Assembly (NCBI GenBank): GCA_964561455.1
Contig: CAZLPS010000004.1
Location: 40,439 to 104,438 of the forward strand
Length of the DNA stretch: 64,000 bases
Direction of reading: 5' to 3'
Origin: JABDGR01 sp964561455
Lineage (GTDB): Bacteria > Verrucomicrobiota > Verrucomicrobiia > Opitutales > JABDGR01
The notes beneath the pieces were generated by a model that was given only the letters and a program-made list of their open reading frames with translations, had not been told where the DNA came from and made no database searches. Below, piece by piece: positions 34,345 through 44,477 of the stretch. The position numbers and the translations under genes were made by a program. Every line of letters starts with the position of its first letter. Within the stretch, counting starts at the first letter, position 1.

Positions 34345-36810
34345 ATGGATACCGACCAACCACCGGCGAGTTCGCCGCGGCGACCCCGTTTTGCCGTAGC
34401 TTACCTGGCCCGCCATGCTGAGGGCCTGACGACCCTGCAAGAGTTTCGAGACAGCTTTAACCGCCATGCACCCGGCTTGGAGCATACCCTGGTGATTATT
34501 TACAAGGGCTTCGAAAAACCCACTGATTTACAGACCGCAAAAGCAGTATTTGCCGCCCTGCCCCACGTTGCCTTGGAAATTTCCGATGAGGGCTTTGACA
34601 TCACGGCCTACCTGAAGGCGGCACATAGTCTGGACTATGATTATTTTTGCTTCTTGAATACCCACACCCGCATTATAGCTCCGGGCTGGCTTGCACTGCT
34701 GGGTGAATGCGTGACCCAGCCGGGGGTCGGAATCGCGGGAGCAATGGGTTCGTACGAAAGCATTGCCGACTCGTGGAGATTAATTACCAAAGTCGCCTGG
34801 CTCTGCAATGAGCAGGCGGTCAAATACGACCCGCTTCTGGTTCACTATTATGACTATATCATCGAAAATGGTTGCCGGTCGTGGCTGAAGCGGGAGCGAC
34901 GCCGGAAGATCTTCGATCCCAGAGACCTGGCTGCGGCCCTCGGCCTCGCCCGTCGGCGCCCGCAAAAAAACTGGCGAGATATCTCCGAGGCGGCATTTCA
35001 GAAAAAATGGCTCGAATTGCGGCAACCCGGTGGCCCGTATTTTGAACACGCCCTATTTCCGGCGTTTCCCAATCCCCATATTCGTTCCAACGGCTTCATT
35101 GTCGCCCGCGAGCACTTGATTAAGCGTCAGGCTTCCGCCATCAAATCGAAACTGGATGCCTGCCGGTTTGAAAGCGGGCCGGACAGCCTGACTATTCAAA
35201 TCCAGCGCGAAGGATTGCGCGCCGTGGTGGTGACCCGTGACGGAAAGTACCACGAGGTTGCCGATTGGCCACGCAGTGCGACATTTCGGCTGGGCCAGCA
35301 GGAAGGTCTGATCCTGACCGACAATCAAAGCCGCATATTTGACCAGATGACTCCGGGAACCAGCGCCACCCATGTGCGCGCATCCTGGGGCGATTATCTC
35401 GGACCGCCGCCACCCGATTTTCCCGATTTGGGGTTTAAATTTTCCGCACTTCCGGGCGGCGCGCTGCCCCGGATCCGACCGCCGGTTTGGGCGGGTTATT
35501 TGGCCACGGTTAACAGCCCCCGCCAGGGAATTTTGCCGGGCGATTTGAAATTCTCCTTCTTGATTCCCTCAAAAAACCGGCTCTCCCTGCTGAAATTCGC
35601 CGTGGAATCGATTTTGCGGCAAGACTACGCCCAGGTTGAAATTATCGTGGCCGATAATGCGTCGGACGACGACTATGAGGCTTATATCAAGCAACTTAGA
35701 GATTCGCGCATTAAGTACCTGCGAACGCCCACCGCCGTCTCCGTGACCGCAAATTGGGACCGCTCGCTGCAACAGGCCACGGGTGACTACATTCTCATGC
35801 TCGGGGACGACGATGCGCTGGCCCCGGGTTTTATTCGCTGCGTGGTGGATTTGATCGGGCGGCATGCGCGGCCTGACATCGTTTATTCGGCGGCTTATCA
35901 TTACGGTTACCCTCACGTCGTCCCCTCGAATCCCGAGGGTTATTTGGCGGAGATCAGCAACAGCGTCTTCTTCAAGAATCAGACCGGCCCATTCTTGTTG
36001 TCCATCGCGGAAGCCCGGCGGGTGGCGCGGGCCATCGGTGACCTGCGGTACCTGTTTGGCTTCAACAGCCAACACTTTCTCTTTCGCGCCGAATTTCTCA
36101 AAAGCATCCGTCTGGCCGGCGGTCCGGCGACCACCGGCACCCCCGCCGCTTTTCCCGCCATATTCCAGAGTCCGTTTCCCGACTTTTTCGCCGCCATGGT
36201 GACGTTCATGAATGCCCGGTCGGTACTGGTGGTGCCCGATCCGCTTGTCATCATCGGCATCTCCCCCAAGTCCTTTGGCTATTATTATTTTAACGACCAA
36301 TTGAAGGATGGTTACAAGTTTCTAGACAATGATCAAGTATCACCGGAAGTCCGCGATTCGCTCAAGGGCGTCCTGCTGCCGGGCGACCAGCTCAATTCTC
36401 TTTGGCTCATTGCCGCGGAATCAGCCCGCCGGGCCATGGGTGCGGGTGCCGAAGTGACTGTAAACATCGAACGCTACCGCCAACTGCAAATCGTGGCATT
36501 TCTGCGGGGAATTTTTCTCAAAAAATCGCGCCTTCCGGAGGAGACGAATGCTTTTGCCGCCGCTCTTTCGCCGGAAGAACAGACCTTTTTTACCGGTTTG
36601 ATGGCTGAAATTGCGCAGGCTTCCCGGGTCAGCAATGACGATGTCATTCGAATCTTTGAGCGCCTCGACCGGCAACTCGAGCAGTATTGCCCGGCCCAAG
36701 TTATCAAGGTCGAAATTGGGCACCATAAGCACATGGGACATGCGTTCCAGGCATTATTGGACAAATACCCGGCTTCGCCCGGTTCACCGGTATACCCGCC
36801 TCAGGTTTGA
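34345..36810 (+). CDS. Two-domain glycosyltransferase, paralogue of preceding gene
   Basis: An 821-residue protein. Residues about 15-250 resemble a distinct glycosyltransferase-like domain (FAVAYLARHAEG, FLNTHTRI at 103-110). Residues about 400-780 are a GT2 module (FSFLIPSKNRLSLL, LGDDDA near 486-491) plus a long C-terminal region closely resembling the preceding protein. It may add two successive sugars, or the first domain may bind the acceptor. It lies 9 bp after its paralogue, consistent with tandem duplication followed by domain gain. Confidence 0.8.
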   Translation: MDTDQPPASSPRRPRFAVAYLARHAEGLTTLQEFRDSFNRHAPGLEHTLVIIYKGFEKPTDLQTAKAVFAALPHVALEISDEGFDITAYLKAAHSLDYDYFCFLNTHTRIIAPGWLALLGECVTQPGVGIAGAMGSYESIADSWRLITKVAWLCNEQAVKYDPLLVHYYDYIIENGCRSWLKRERRRKIFDPRDLAAALGLARRRPQKNWRDISEAAFQKKWLELRQPGGPYFEHALFPAFPNPHIRSNGFIVAREHLIKRQASAIKSKLDACRFESGPDSLTIQIQREGLRAVVVTRDGKYHEVADWPRSATFRLGQQEGLILTDNQSRIFDQMTPGTSATHVRASWGDYLGPPPPDFPDLGFKFSALPGGALPRIRPPVWAGYLATVNSPRQGILPGDLKFSFLIPSKNRLSLLKFAVESILRQDYAQVEIIVADNASDDDYEAYIKQLRDSRIKYLRTPTAVSVTANWDRSLQQATGDYILMLGDDDALAPGFIRCVVDLIGRHARPDIVYSAAYHYGYPHVVPSNPEGYLAEISNSVFFKNQTGPFLLSIAEARRVARAIGDLRYLFGFNSQHFLFRAEFLKSIRLAGGPATTGTPAAFPAIFQSPFPDFFAAMVTFMNARSVLVVPDPLVIIGISPKSFGYYYFNDQLKDGYKFLDNDQVSPEVRDSLKGVLLPGDQLNSLWLIAAESARRAMGAGAEVTVNIERYRQLQIVAFLRGIFLKKSRLPEETNAFAAALSPEEQTFFTGLMAEIAQASRVSNDDVIRIFERLDRQLEQYCPAQVIKVEIGHHKHMGHAFQALLDKYPASPGSPVYPPQV

Positions 36811-36852
36811 CCCGGGTGCCGACAGATTTTTGTCCGTCGCCAATCAATTCAC

Positions 36853-37761
36853 ATGGGTCCATTTTGGCATAAAGCGTCGGTCTGCCCATATTGTGGCAGC
36901 ACCTCCCCCTACCGGTTCTCCTCTACCGACCGCAATCAGGGCGCAGTGCCGGACTCCTTCCGCTATTTCCGCTGTCGCGCGTGCTTGCTGCTCTTCCACG
37001 ATCAAATACCAGCGGACTTGCGTCCCTTCTATACAAAGGAGCAATACGGGATTCCCGCCAGCGACCAAGTCGCTTTTCAACCCCGGGCCGACTCCCAGCG
37101 CTGGAAGGTCGACATTCTCAAAACGCTGGGGTCCCCCGGACCGCTGTTTGAAGTTGGGCCCGCCACTGGCGAATTTGCCGTCGCGGCCCAGCAGGCGGGA
37201 TTTCAGCCCACCCTGGCCGAGATGGATCCGTCTTGCTGTACGTTTTTGCGGGAAACTCTGAAGCTGAATGTTGTTCAAACCGCCGACCCGGCTGCGGTGC
37301 TGGCCACCGCCCGACCTTTTTCGTTCATCTGCATCTGGCAGGCAATTGAACATATCCCCAGATTCTGGGAACTGCTGGATCGGGCAGCTGAAAATATCGT
37401 CTGCGGCGGTGTTATTGTTATCTCCACTCCGAACCCTTGCTCCCTCCAGGCCCGGATTTTGGGCCGTTTCTGGCCCCATCTTGACACGCCTCGGCACTTG
37501 CATCTCATCCCTCAGAGCTGGTTTCACCAGTTCGCCCGAAAACACAATCTGTCCGTGACGCTGGATACGACCCGCGACGTGGGCAGTTTGGGCCTTAACT
37601 ATTATGGCTGGTACCTCGCAGTGCGCAATGCGCTGCGTCCCCGGATGACCGATGAACGTTATCACGGTTGGGCCAAAATAATTACTGATTTCCTTCGCCA
37701 ATGGGAGGAGGCCGAAGGTCAGGGCTGTTGTTATACGCTGGCCTTGCGCAAGGAATCGTAA
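36853..37761 (+). CDS. Methyltransferase with N-terminal zinc-ribbon-like cysteines
   Basis: A 302-residue protein. C11/C14 and C41/C44 form two CxxC pairs (VCPYCGS, RCRACLLLF), typical of the small zinc domain in many glycan-locus methyltransferases. The SAM domain follows (LFEVGPATGEFAVAA, IWQAIEHI), with LDTPRHLHLIP as a later conserved segment. It is probably a tailoring enzyme for the polysaccharide. It contrasts with the C-methyltransferase at 30412, whose cysteines are mostly lost. Confidence 0.82.
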   Translation: MGPFWHKASVCPYCGSTSPYRFSSTDRNQGAVPDSFRYFRCRACLLLFHDQIPADLRPFYTKEQYGIPASDQVAFQPRADSQRWKVDILKTLGSPGPLFEVGPATGEFAVAAQQAGFQPTLAEMDPSCCTFLRETLKLNVVQTADPAAVLATARPFSFICIWQAIEHIPRFWELLDRAAENIVCGGVIVISTPNPCSLQARILGRFWPHLDTPRHLHLIPQSWFHQFARKHNLSVTLDTTRDVGSLGLNYYGWYLAVRNALRPRMTDERYHGWAKIITDFLRQWEEAEGQGCCYTLALRKES

Positions 37762-37809
37762 TGGCGCCGGCCGAAATGGACCCTGTCAGCAACTAGGCAG
37801 CCTACGAAA

Positions 37810-39906
37810 ATGGCCACTGAACCACCGCCTGCCCGCATGCCGGGAGTTACACCCTTTCCCGCCGGAAATTTGGCTTCATCCGCAATCGTCGAACCGGCGG
37901 AGTGGCTTAGCCTCAGTCCGGGTGGTGAGGTAAGAGTGGCTGGATGGTTTATTGATGCCCAAGGCCGGGCCGCGCGAACCGTCCGCGTGCGCTTGGGCGA
38001 TCGCTTGATCGCAGCGGCAGGTGTGCCCCGACCCGACGCGCTGGCGGCGGCCCGCCGTGCTGGGCTGCCCGCGACGTCCCGGCCGCCCGAATTTGGCTTT
38101 TACGCCGCCTTTACCACCCGGCCAGGCTGGAAATTTCTTCGCATTGAAGCGGACGATGAGGATGGCAGAGTCGTCCCGATTGGCACCCGGTTGTTGTACG
38201 TGTGCCGCAGCGGTCGACACCGCAACAATTACCTGGATTGGGTCCTTTTCTACGATGATCCCGGCGGGGACGATTATGCCGCCATGCTCCGCCGAATCGA
38301 GGCGTGGCCCCATTTGCCACGAATTTCCATCCTCCTCGTGGCGGGGAAAACACCAACGGCCAACCTGCGCAAAGCAATCGAAGCCGTGCGCACACAAATT
38401 TACCCCCAGTGGGATTTGTTGGTTCTCGCGACGGGAACCGGCGCCGCCGCGCTCGAAGACTTTCCCCGGCTTGACTCGCGCATCCGGATTCTCCCGGCAG
38501 CCTCGGCGGTTGAAAGCGAAACCGCCCGCCACGATTTCATTGTCTGGCTTGAAGCTGCCGGAACCCTGCGTCGCCATGCCCTGTTCCTCTTGGTCGCCGC
38601 GCTGCAGACTCATCCTGACGCCGCGTTCCTTTATGGCGACGACGATGAAATTGGGCGGGAGGGAAAAAGGCAAAATCCGGATTTTAAACCGGACTGGAAT
38701 CCCGCCCTTTTGCTCGGGCGAAATTACCTGGGGCACGTCGTTGCCTTTCACCCCGAACTCCTTGGTCAGCTCGCTGACCTGTGGAATTGCCCGGTTACTG
38801 CCTCCCTTTGGGAAATCGCGCTTCAGCTCACATCTGGCCTTCCCGCCGCGCGCATTGTGCACCTTCCGCACATTCTCTTTCACCGGAATCCGGCCACCGC
38901 TTCCGGTATGCCGGGGCCCGGGAACCCGGCGCAAATGGTTGAGCGGCACCTGCGCTCCCGCGGCATTCTTGCTACCGTAGAGTCGGTTCAGGGTCGCCTG
39001 CGCATTAAATATGTCCTGCCCCAACCCGCGCCCAAAGTCAGCCTGGTGATTCCCTCGGCCTGCCGGTTGCAATTCTTGGAACCCTGCATCAAGGATTTGC
39101 TGGAACGGACTCGATACTCCAACTTCGAAATCATTCTCGCGGTCAACGCCATCCGCGACGAGGTGCTGGCCCAGCGCGATTACCTAACCAATATTGCTCA
39201 CGATCCGCGCGTGCGCGTCCTGCGCTATCCCGACCAGCCGTTCAATATCGCCTGGGTGCTGAATTGGGCGGAGAAGCACGCGGCCGGCTCCATCCTCGGA
39301 TTCCTCAATGATGACTTGGGCGTCATTCATGAGGATTGGCTGGAGCAAATGGTGGCGACTGTGCTTCAGGAAGGCGTGGGCTTGACCAGCCCGATTTTGT
39401 ACTACCCTACCGGGCAAATCCAACACGCCGGGGTAATTCTCGGCGTGGGTGGTCTCGCGGAACACAGTTACCGTGAAGAACCCCTGGGAACGTCCGGGTA
39501 CTTTGACCGGGCCGTCCTCAGCCAGGACCTGTCGTGTGTCACGGGCGCGTGTATTGTTGTCCGGCGTTCCGTCTTTGCGCAAGTCGGGGGGTTTCGCGAG
39601 TTGCTTAAAGTGGATTACAACGACGTGGATCTTTGCCTCCGGGTCCGCCAAGCGGGATGGCGGATTTTATGGATGCCCTCCGTGGAATTAATCCACCACG
39701 AATCGGTTTCCATTGGAACGGATGCCTCCTCGGACCGGGCCAAGTCGCGTTCTTTTGAAACCACATGGATGCTCGAAAATTGGTCCGCGCAACTCATTTC
39801 TGACCCTTTTTACAATCCAAACCTTTCCCTCATACGAGGCTTGGAATGGCAGCCAGCCTTTCCTCCACGCGTACGCCGACCTTGGAAATTCGAACTCGAC
39901 ACGTGA
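37810..39906 (+). CDS. Large glycosyltransferase with two GT-A domains
   Basis: A 698-residue protein. Residues about 30-150 form a beta-rich N-terminal domain of unknown function. Residues about 170-370 resemble a degenerate GT-A fold with an acidic cluster YGDDDE (about 275-280). Residues about 410-660 are a typical GT2 domain with FLNDDLG (about 498-504) and a C-terminal KVDYNDVDLCLRVRQAG, seen in rhamnosyl- and related transferases. Both halves could be active, or the first may bind the acceptor. Last glycosyltransferase of the locus. Confidence 0.82.
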   Translation: MATEPPPARMPGVTPFPAGNLASSAIVEPAEWLSLSPGGEVRVAGWFIDAQGRAARTVRVRLGDRLIAAAGVPRPDALAAARRAGLPATSRPPEFGFYAAFTTRPGWKFLRIEADDEDGRVVPIGTRLLYVCRSGRHRNNYLDWVLFYDDPGGDDYAAMLRRIEAWPHLPRISILLVAGKTPTANLRKAIEAVRTQIYPQWDLLVLATGTGAAALEDFPRLDSRIRILPAASAVESETARHDFIVWLEAAGTLRRHALFLLVAALQTHPDAAFLYGDDDEIGREGKRQNPDFKPDWNPALLLGRNYLGHVVAFHPELLGQLADLWNCPVTASLWEIALQLTSGLPAARIVHLPHILFHRNPATASGMPGPGNPAQMVERHLRSRGILATVESVQGRLRIKYVLPQPAPKVSLVIPSACRLQFLEPCIKDLLERTRYSNFEIILAVNAIRDEVLAQRDYLTNIAHDPRVRVLRYPDQPFNIAWVLNWAEKHAAGSILGFLNDDLGVIHEDWLEQMVATVLQEGVGLTSPILYYPTGQIQHAGVILGVGGLAEHSYREEPLGTSGYFDRAVLSQDLSCVTGACIVVRRSVFAQVGGFRELLKVDYNDVDLCLRVRQAGWRILWMPSVELIHHESVSIGTDASSDRAKSRSFETTWMLENWSAQLISDPFYNPNLSLIRGLEWQPAFPPRVRRPWKFELDT

Positions 39907-40030
39907 TTGCGATTGGACGCAGTTTGCGCACCAAAACTATCGCGGCCCCGGCCGCAATTTTTTTTGCCCAAATTCCTCGCGCTGAGGGCTTGCCGCTGCG
40001 GGCGGCGAAGGCTACCGTCTACCTTCTCCC

Positions 40031-41224
40031 ATGACTTATGACGTAATTGTGGTCGGTGGCGGGCTGGTCGGGCTGGGCACTGCCTGGCAGCTCTTGCGCG
40101 CGCGGCCGGGGCTGAAACTCGCGCTGCTCGAAAAGGAATCCGGTTGGGCGCGCCATCAAAGCGGTCATAACAGCGGCGTACTGCACGCCGGGTTGTATTA
40201 CAAACCCGGCTCCGAAAAGGCCCGCCTGAGCGTCCGCGGATTGCAGGACATGCTCGCCTTTTGCCGCGAATACGGCATCGCCCACGATCAGTGCGGCAAA
40301 ATCGTCCTCGCCACGACGAAAGAAGAGTTGCCGCGGCTCGACACCCTCTGGGAACGCGGCCACGCCAACGGCCTCGTCGGCCTGCGAAGGCTCGGCCCGG
40401 AGCAAATCCAGGAAATCGAGCCCCATGCCGTGGGCCTCGGCGCCATTCACGTGCCGCAAGAGGGCATCGCGGATTATCCCGCCGTGGCCGCCAAACTGGC
40501 CGAACTTTGCACCAGCTTGGGCGGCGACATGCGCTTGAATGCCCGTGTGGACGCGATGCGGCGAAACCAAAGCGAGTGGAACACCGAGACCTCCACCGGC
40601 ACCCTCACCGCCAAATTTGTCATCACCTGCGGCGGACTTTACTCCGACCGCCTCGTGCGCGCCACGGGGTTGACGCCCAAGGCAAAAATCATTCCGTTTC
40701 GCGGCGAGTATTACATGCTCAAGCCCGAACGCCAACACCTCGCTCGGCATTTAATTTACCCCGTACCCGATCCGCAGTTCCCGTTCCTCGGCGTGCACTT
40801 CACCCGGATGATTCACGGCGGCGTCGAAGCCGGACCCAACGCCGTGCTCGCCACCGCCCGCGAAGGTTATCGCTGGACCAATTTCTCGCTGCGCGACTTT
40901 ACCGATGCCGTCACGTTTCCGGGCTTGTGGAAGTTCTTGCGGAAATACCCGAAAATGTGTTCATACGAAGTTTATCGCTCACTCTCCCGCGCCGAGTTTT
41001 GCCGCTCCCTGCAAAAACTCGTGCCGGAAATTCGCGAAGCGGATTTGACGCCGGGGGGCACCGGCGTGCGGGCCCAGGCCATGACGCGCGCCGGCGCCCT
41101 GGTCGAGGACTTTTCCTTCGAGGAAGCACCGGGTATGCTGCATGTCGTCAACGCCCCCTCACCCGCCGCCACTGCCAGCCTCGCCATTGGTGCAACCGTC
41201 GCAGCCAAAGTTCCGGCGCTTTAA
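40031..41224 (+). CDS. lhgO: L-2-hydroxyglutarate oxidase-like FAD protein
   Basis: A 397-residue FAD-dependent oxidoreductase of the DAO family. The dinucleotide motif VVGGGLVGLGTA starts near residue 7. The active-site region HQSGHNSGVLHAGLYY is characteristic of LhgO/L2HGDH. LhgO oxidises L-2-hydroxyglutarate to 2-oxoglutarate and feeds electrons to quinones. It ends the rightward locus, and its stop lies 1 bp from the end of the convergent RND gene. Whether it serves the polysaccharide pathway or is a general metabolic gene is unclear. Confidence 0.88.
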   Translation: MTYDVIVVGGGLVGLGTAWQLLRARPGLKLALLEKESGWARHQSGHNSGVLHAGLYYKPGSEKARLSVRGLQDMLAFCREYGIAHDQCGKIVLATTKEELPRLDTLWERGHANGLVGLRRLGPEQIQEIEPHAVGLGAIHVPQEGIADYPAVAAKLAELCTSLGGDMRLNARVDAMRRNQSEWNTETSTGTLTAKFVITCGGLYSDRLVRATGLTPKAKIIPFRGEYYMLKPERQHLARHLIYPVPDPQFPFLGVHFTRMIHGGVEAGPNAVLATAREGYRWTNFSLRDFTDAVTFPGLWKFLRKYPKMCSYEVYRSLSRAEFCRSLQKLVPEIREADLTPGGTGVRAQAMTRAGALVEDFSFEEAPGMLHVVNAPSPAATASLAIGATVAAKVPAL

Positions 41225-41225
41225 T

Positions 41226-44200
41226 TCATTTCACTTGGCGGGGCTTGAAGAACAGCGCTGCCAGCGTTGGCATCACGAGCAAATTCAGCGCGGTTGAGGT
41301 AATAAGTCCGCCCAGAATGACAATGGCCATGGGCCCCTCAATTTCACGGCCAGCCTCGCCACTGCCCAAGGCGAGCGGCAGAAGTCCCAACGCCGTGACG
41401 AGGGCGGTCATCAGAATCGGCACCAGCCGTTCGCTGGCGCCCCGGATGACGGTCGCCGTGTTCCACGGCTCGCCGTCCACCGTCACGAGATGCTCATAGT
41501 GCGAGAGCAGCATGATGGTGTTGCGCGCGGTGATTCCGAAAAGGGTTACAAATCCGACCCACGAACCCATGGAAAGACCGGTCATGCCGCCCGCATGCAG
41601 ATGGGTTTGCACCTTGACCATGAAATCATAAAACGCATGCAGGCGACCCGCGTGATCGTCCGGCTCAATCAGCATGCTCGTGAGAAACGCCGCAAACACG
41701 CCGCCCACGAGGGCGAAGGGCAGGTTTACCAACACGAGTGTCAAATTGCGCCAACTACCCAAAACGACATAGAGCAGCATCAGAATGCCGATAAATGCAA
41801 CCGCGCTATGCAATTCAATTTCGGTCATGGCCGCCGCCGTTGCCTGGGCCGTGCCGGTGTATTCCAAATAAACTCCCTTGGGCAGAACGACTTTGTCCGC
41901 AATGGCCTTTTGGGCAGCGGCCACGAAAGACGCCACGTCCCGGCCGTCGGGCGGCGAACAGGTCACGACCTGCAGGCGACGCGCGCCATTATGCTGAATA
42001 TCGTCGCGGCCGCTCGCCAGTTCGACATCCGCGACCTCGCGCAACGGCACCAGCAGGCCCGCGGGATTGCGCAGTAGGAGCGAACCGACATCCGTCGGAT
42101 TGCGCCGGCTGCCCTCGTCGAGAATCACCGCCACGTCCGATACTTGGTTGCCTTCGTAGGCCTGCGCCACGACGGTACCTTCATAGGCGCTCTGCACGGC
42201 TTCGATTACTTCCACGGGCCGGAAGCCCAGTTCGGACACGCGCGCGCCGCGCAGACGAACGTTGATTAGCGGCAAGCCGGGCGGCGCCGAAACGGCGGCG
42301 TCGTCCGAACCGAGCTTCGTGAGCACACCGACGATTTCATTGGCTTTGGCGTCAAGGGTGTCGAGATCCTCGCCAAAAATATTAATGACGACCGGCTGGG
42401 TTTCGCCGCCCATGGTTTCCCCAATACGGTCGCCGAGGAAGGTTTTGACCTCGTAATTGATGCCGGGAATGTGCTTCAACATATCGTCAATGTCCTTTTG
42501 CACCTGGGCTTCATCCTTCGCCGGAATTGGGGTCGCCGGGTGCTTGAGTTCGACGTGGAATTCGCATTGATTGGGGCCCCAGGTATCCTCGCCGCGTTCG
42601 GCCCGGCCCGCCTGCATTTCATAGGTGGCCACCAGCGGCATTTTGCTCAAGGCATCGGAGATTTCCTTCCCGATGCGCACCATCTCGGGCAACGACGTAC
42701 CCGGGGCCATTTTCACGCCGAGGACAAAGTGGCCCTCGCGGAAAGCCGGCAACAAATCGCCGCCAACCAGAAATGGCAGCGGTGCAATTGCCGCCACGCA
42801 TAACAGCACCGCCATCCCGCCGATCATCCAAGGGTGCCGGGCAATCCCCCCCAACAGGCCGGAATAAATGCGGCGCAAAAACTTTTGCAGCCAAGGCGCC
42901 TCCACCTCTTTCACATGTTTCGAGTAAAACAGCAGCGTCATGGCCGGAGTAACGGTCACCGCCACCATCAGCGACGCCAGAATGGCCAAAATATTGGCAA
43001 TCGCCAGGGGGCGGAAGAAACTTCCCTGCAACCCCGACAGCGTCAGCACCGGCACAAACACCAGCGCGACTACAAAGGTGGCATACACCACCGCGCTGCG
43101 CACTTCCAGCGAAGCCTCCAACACCACTTGAATGGCCGGCGGCGGATTGGGCTGGGCGGAATTTTCCCGCAAACGGCGGAGAATGTTCTCCACGACGATG
43201 ATGGCGTCGTCCACCACGGAGCCGATGGCGATGGCCAGGCCGCCGAGGGTGATGGTGTTCAAGCCGATGCCGAAATAATCCATCAGTACAATCGCCGTCA
43301 GTAGTGACAGGGGAATGGCGGTCAGCGAAATCAACGCGGTGCGCAGATGGCCCAGGAACAACAGCAGCACCACCGAAACCAGAATTCCACCGAGAATGAG
43401 CGAATGCCGGATGTTCTCCAGCGAGATTTCGATGAACGTCGCCGGCCGGTGCAGCTTGTCGAAGAGCGTGATGCCTTCGCGATCGAAGACCGGCTTCATA
43501 TCGGCCAGCGCCTCCTCCAGGCCAATCGTCACGTCCTTGGTGTTCGACCCGTATTGATTGGTCATCGTCAGCAGAATCCCCGGCTGGCCTTGAATGAGCG
43601 CATCGCCAAATTTCGGCTCCGCTCCCACACTCACGGTCGCGACTTCCTTCAGTCGCACCGGGACGCCGTTCGGGTTGGAGGTGATGACAACGTTTTCCAG
43701 TTCGGTGGCGGTGAGCGTCGGAACCTCGGTTTGAATCACGAGCCGCTGATTGTCGTTTTCGACGAAGCCCGCGCCGAGCACACCGGTGGCCAGCCTGGCC
43801 GCGGCCAACACGTCATCAAGACCCACGCCGTGCGCGGCGAGCAAATCGGGATGGACCTCGATCTTCCATTCGCGTACGTCACCGCCGAAGACCTTGCAAT
43901 CCGCCACGCCGGAAACCGAGAGCAGTCGCGGCTTGAGTGTCCAATCCGCAAAGGTGCGCAGCTCCATCGGGGTCATCTTGTCGCTGACCAGCCCGATTTT
44001 CAATAGGTCCATCGTCGGGGACGTCATCGGCGACATGGTGGGCGGCTTGACCCCGTTCGGGAGCAAATTGGCCGCGCCGTTCATGCGCTCCGTCAAGAGT
44101 TGCCGCGCCTGTAAAATCGGCGTGCCTTCATCAAACATGATCGTAATGACCGACAAACCCTGAATGGATTCGGACCGCAGCGACTTTTGGTGGCCCAACC

Positions 44201-44423
44201 CGTTTAATTGGTTTTCCAGCGGACGGGTGACCAGGGTCTCAACTTGCTCGGCCGACAATCCCGGCGCCTCGGCTTGGATTGTCACCTGCGGTGGAACGAA
44301 ATCCGGAAAAACGTCGAGCTTCGCCTGATACACTGAATACACGCTATACCCCATGACCAGGTAGGCCAGCGCCACCACGATGCCGCGATTGCGGAGGGAG
44401 AGTTGAATGAGCGCTTTAAGCAT
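41226..44423 (-). CDS. RND efflux permease, CzcA/CusA-like
   Basis: A 1065-residue inner-membrane RND transporter. The N-terminal segment LIQLSLRNRGIVVALAYLVMG, porter-domain signatures such as AEAPGLSAEQVETLVT, and a TM4 region with AIGSVVDDAIIVVEN (proton-relay aspartates) are visible. The size and pattern match heavy-metal or related RND pumps rather than AcrB. The ATG at 44423 gives the usual short N-terminus; an earlier in-frame start at 44477 is unlikely. It works with the adaptor and outer-membrane protein upstream. The substrate (metal or organic) is not determinable. Confidence 0.88.
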   Translation of the reverse strand: MLKALIQLSLRNRGIVVALAYLVMGYSVYSVYQAKLDVFPDFVPPQVTIQAEAPGLSAEQVETLVTRPLENQLNGLGHQKSLRSESIQGLSVITIMFDEGTPILQARQLLTERMNGAANLLPNGVKPPTMSPMTSPTMDLLKIGLVSDKMTPMELRTFADWTLKPRLLSVSGVADCKVFGGDVREWKIEVHPDLLAAHGVGLDDVLAAARLATGVLGAGFVENDNQRLVIQTEVPTLTATELENVVITSNPNGVPVRLKEVATVSVGAEPKFGDALIQGQPGILLTMTNQYGSNTKDVTIGLEEALADMKPVFDREGITLFDKLHRPATFIEISLENIRHSLILGGILVSVVLLLFLGHLRTALISLTAIPLSLLTAIVLMDYFGIGLNTITLGGLAIAIGSVVDDAIIVVENILRRLRENSAQPNPPPAIQVVLEASLEVRSAVVYATFVVALVFVPVLTLSGLQGSFFRPLAIANILAILASLMVAVTVTPAMTLLFYSKHVKEVEAPWLQKFLRRIYSGLLGGIARHPWMIGGMAVLLCVAAIAPLPFLVGGDLLPAFREGHFVLGVKMAPGTSLPEMVRIGKEISDALSKMPLVATYEMQAGRAERGEDTWGPNQCEFHVELKHPATPIPAKDEAQVQKDIDDMLKHIPGINYEVKTFLGDRIGETMGGETQPVVINIFGEDLDTLDAKANEIVGVLTKLGSDDAAVSAPPGLPLINVRLRGARVSELGFRPVEVIEAVQSAYEGTVVAQAYEGNQVSDVAVILDEGSRRNPTDVGSLLLRNPAGLLVPLREVADVELASGRDDIQHNGARRLQVVTCSPPDGRDVASFVAAAQKAIADKVVLPKGVYLEYTGTAQATAAAMTEIELHSAVAFIGILMLLYVVLGSWRNLTLVLVNLPFALVGGVFAAFLTSMLIEPDDHAGRLHAFYDFMVKVQTHLHAGGMTGLSMGSWVGFVTLFGITARNTIMLLSHYEHLVTVDGEPWNTATVIRGASERLVPILMTALVTALGLLPLALGSGEAGREIEGPMAIVILGGLITSTALNLLVMPTLAALFFKPRQVK

Positions 44424-44477
44424 CGCCGGTAAATTATTGCGGAGTGTTGAGAAGGGAGTTGGCTGCGGCCGATGCAA

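Noticed and set aside
37876..39072. 398-codon leftward frame opposite the large glycosyltransferase
   Set aside because: Antisense artefact; the forward frame has GT signatures throughout.
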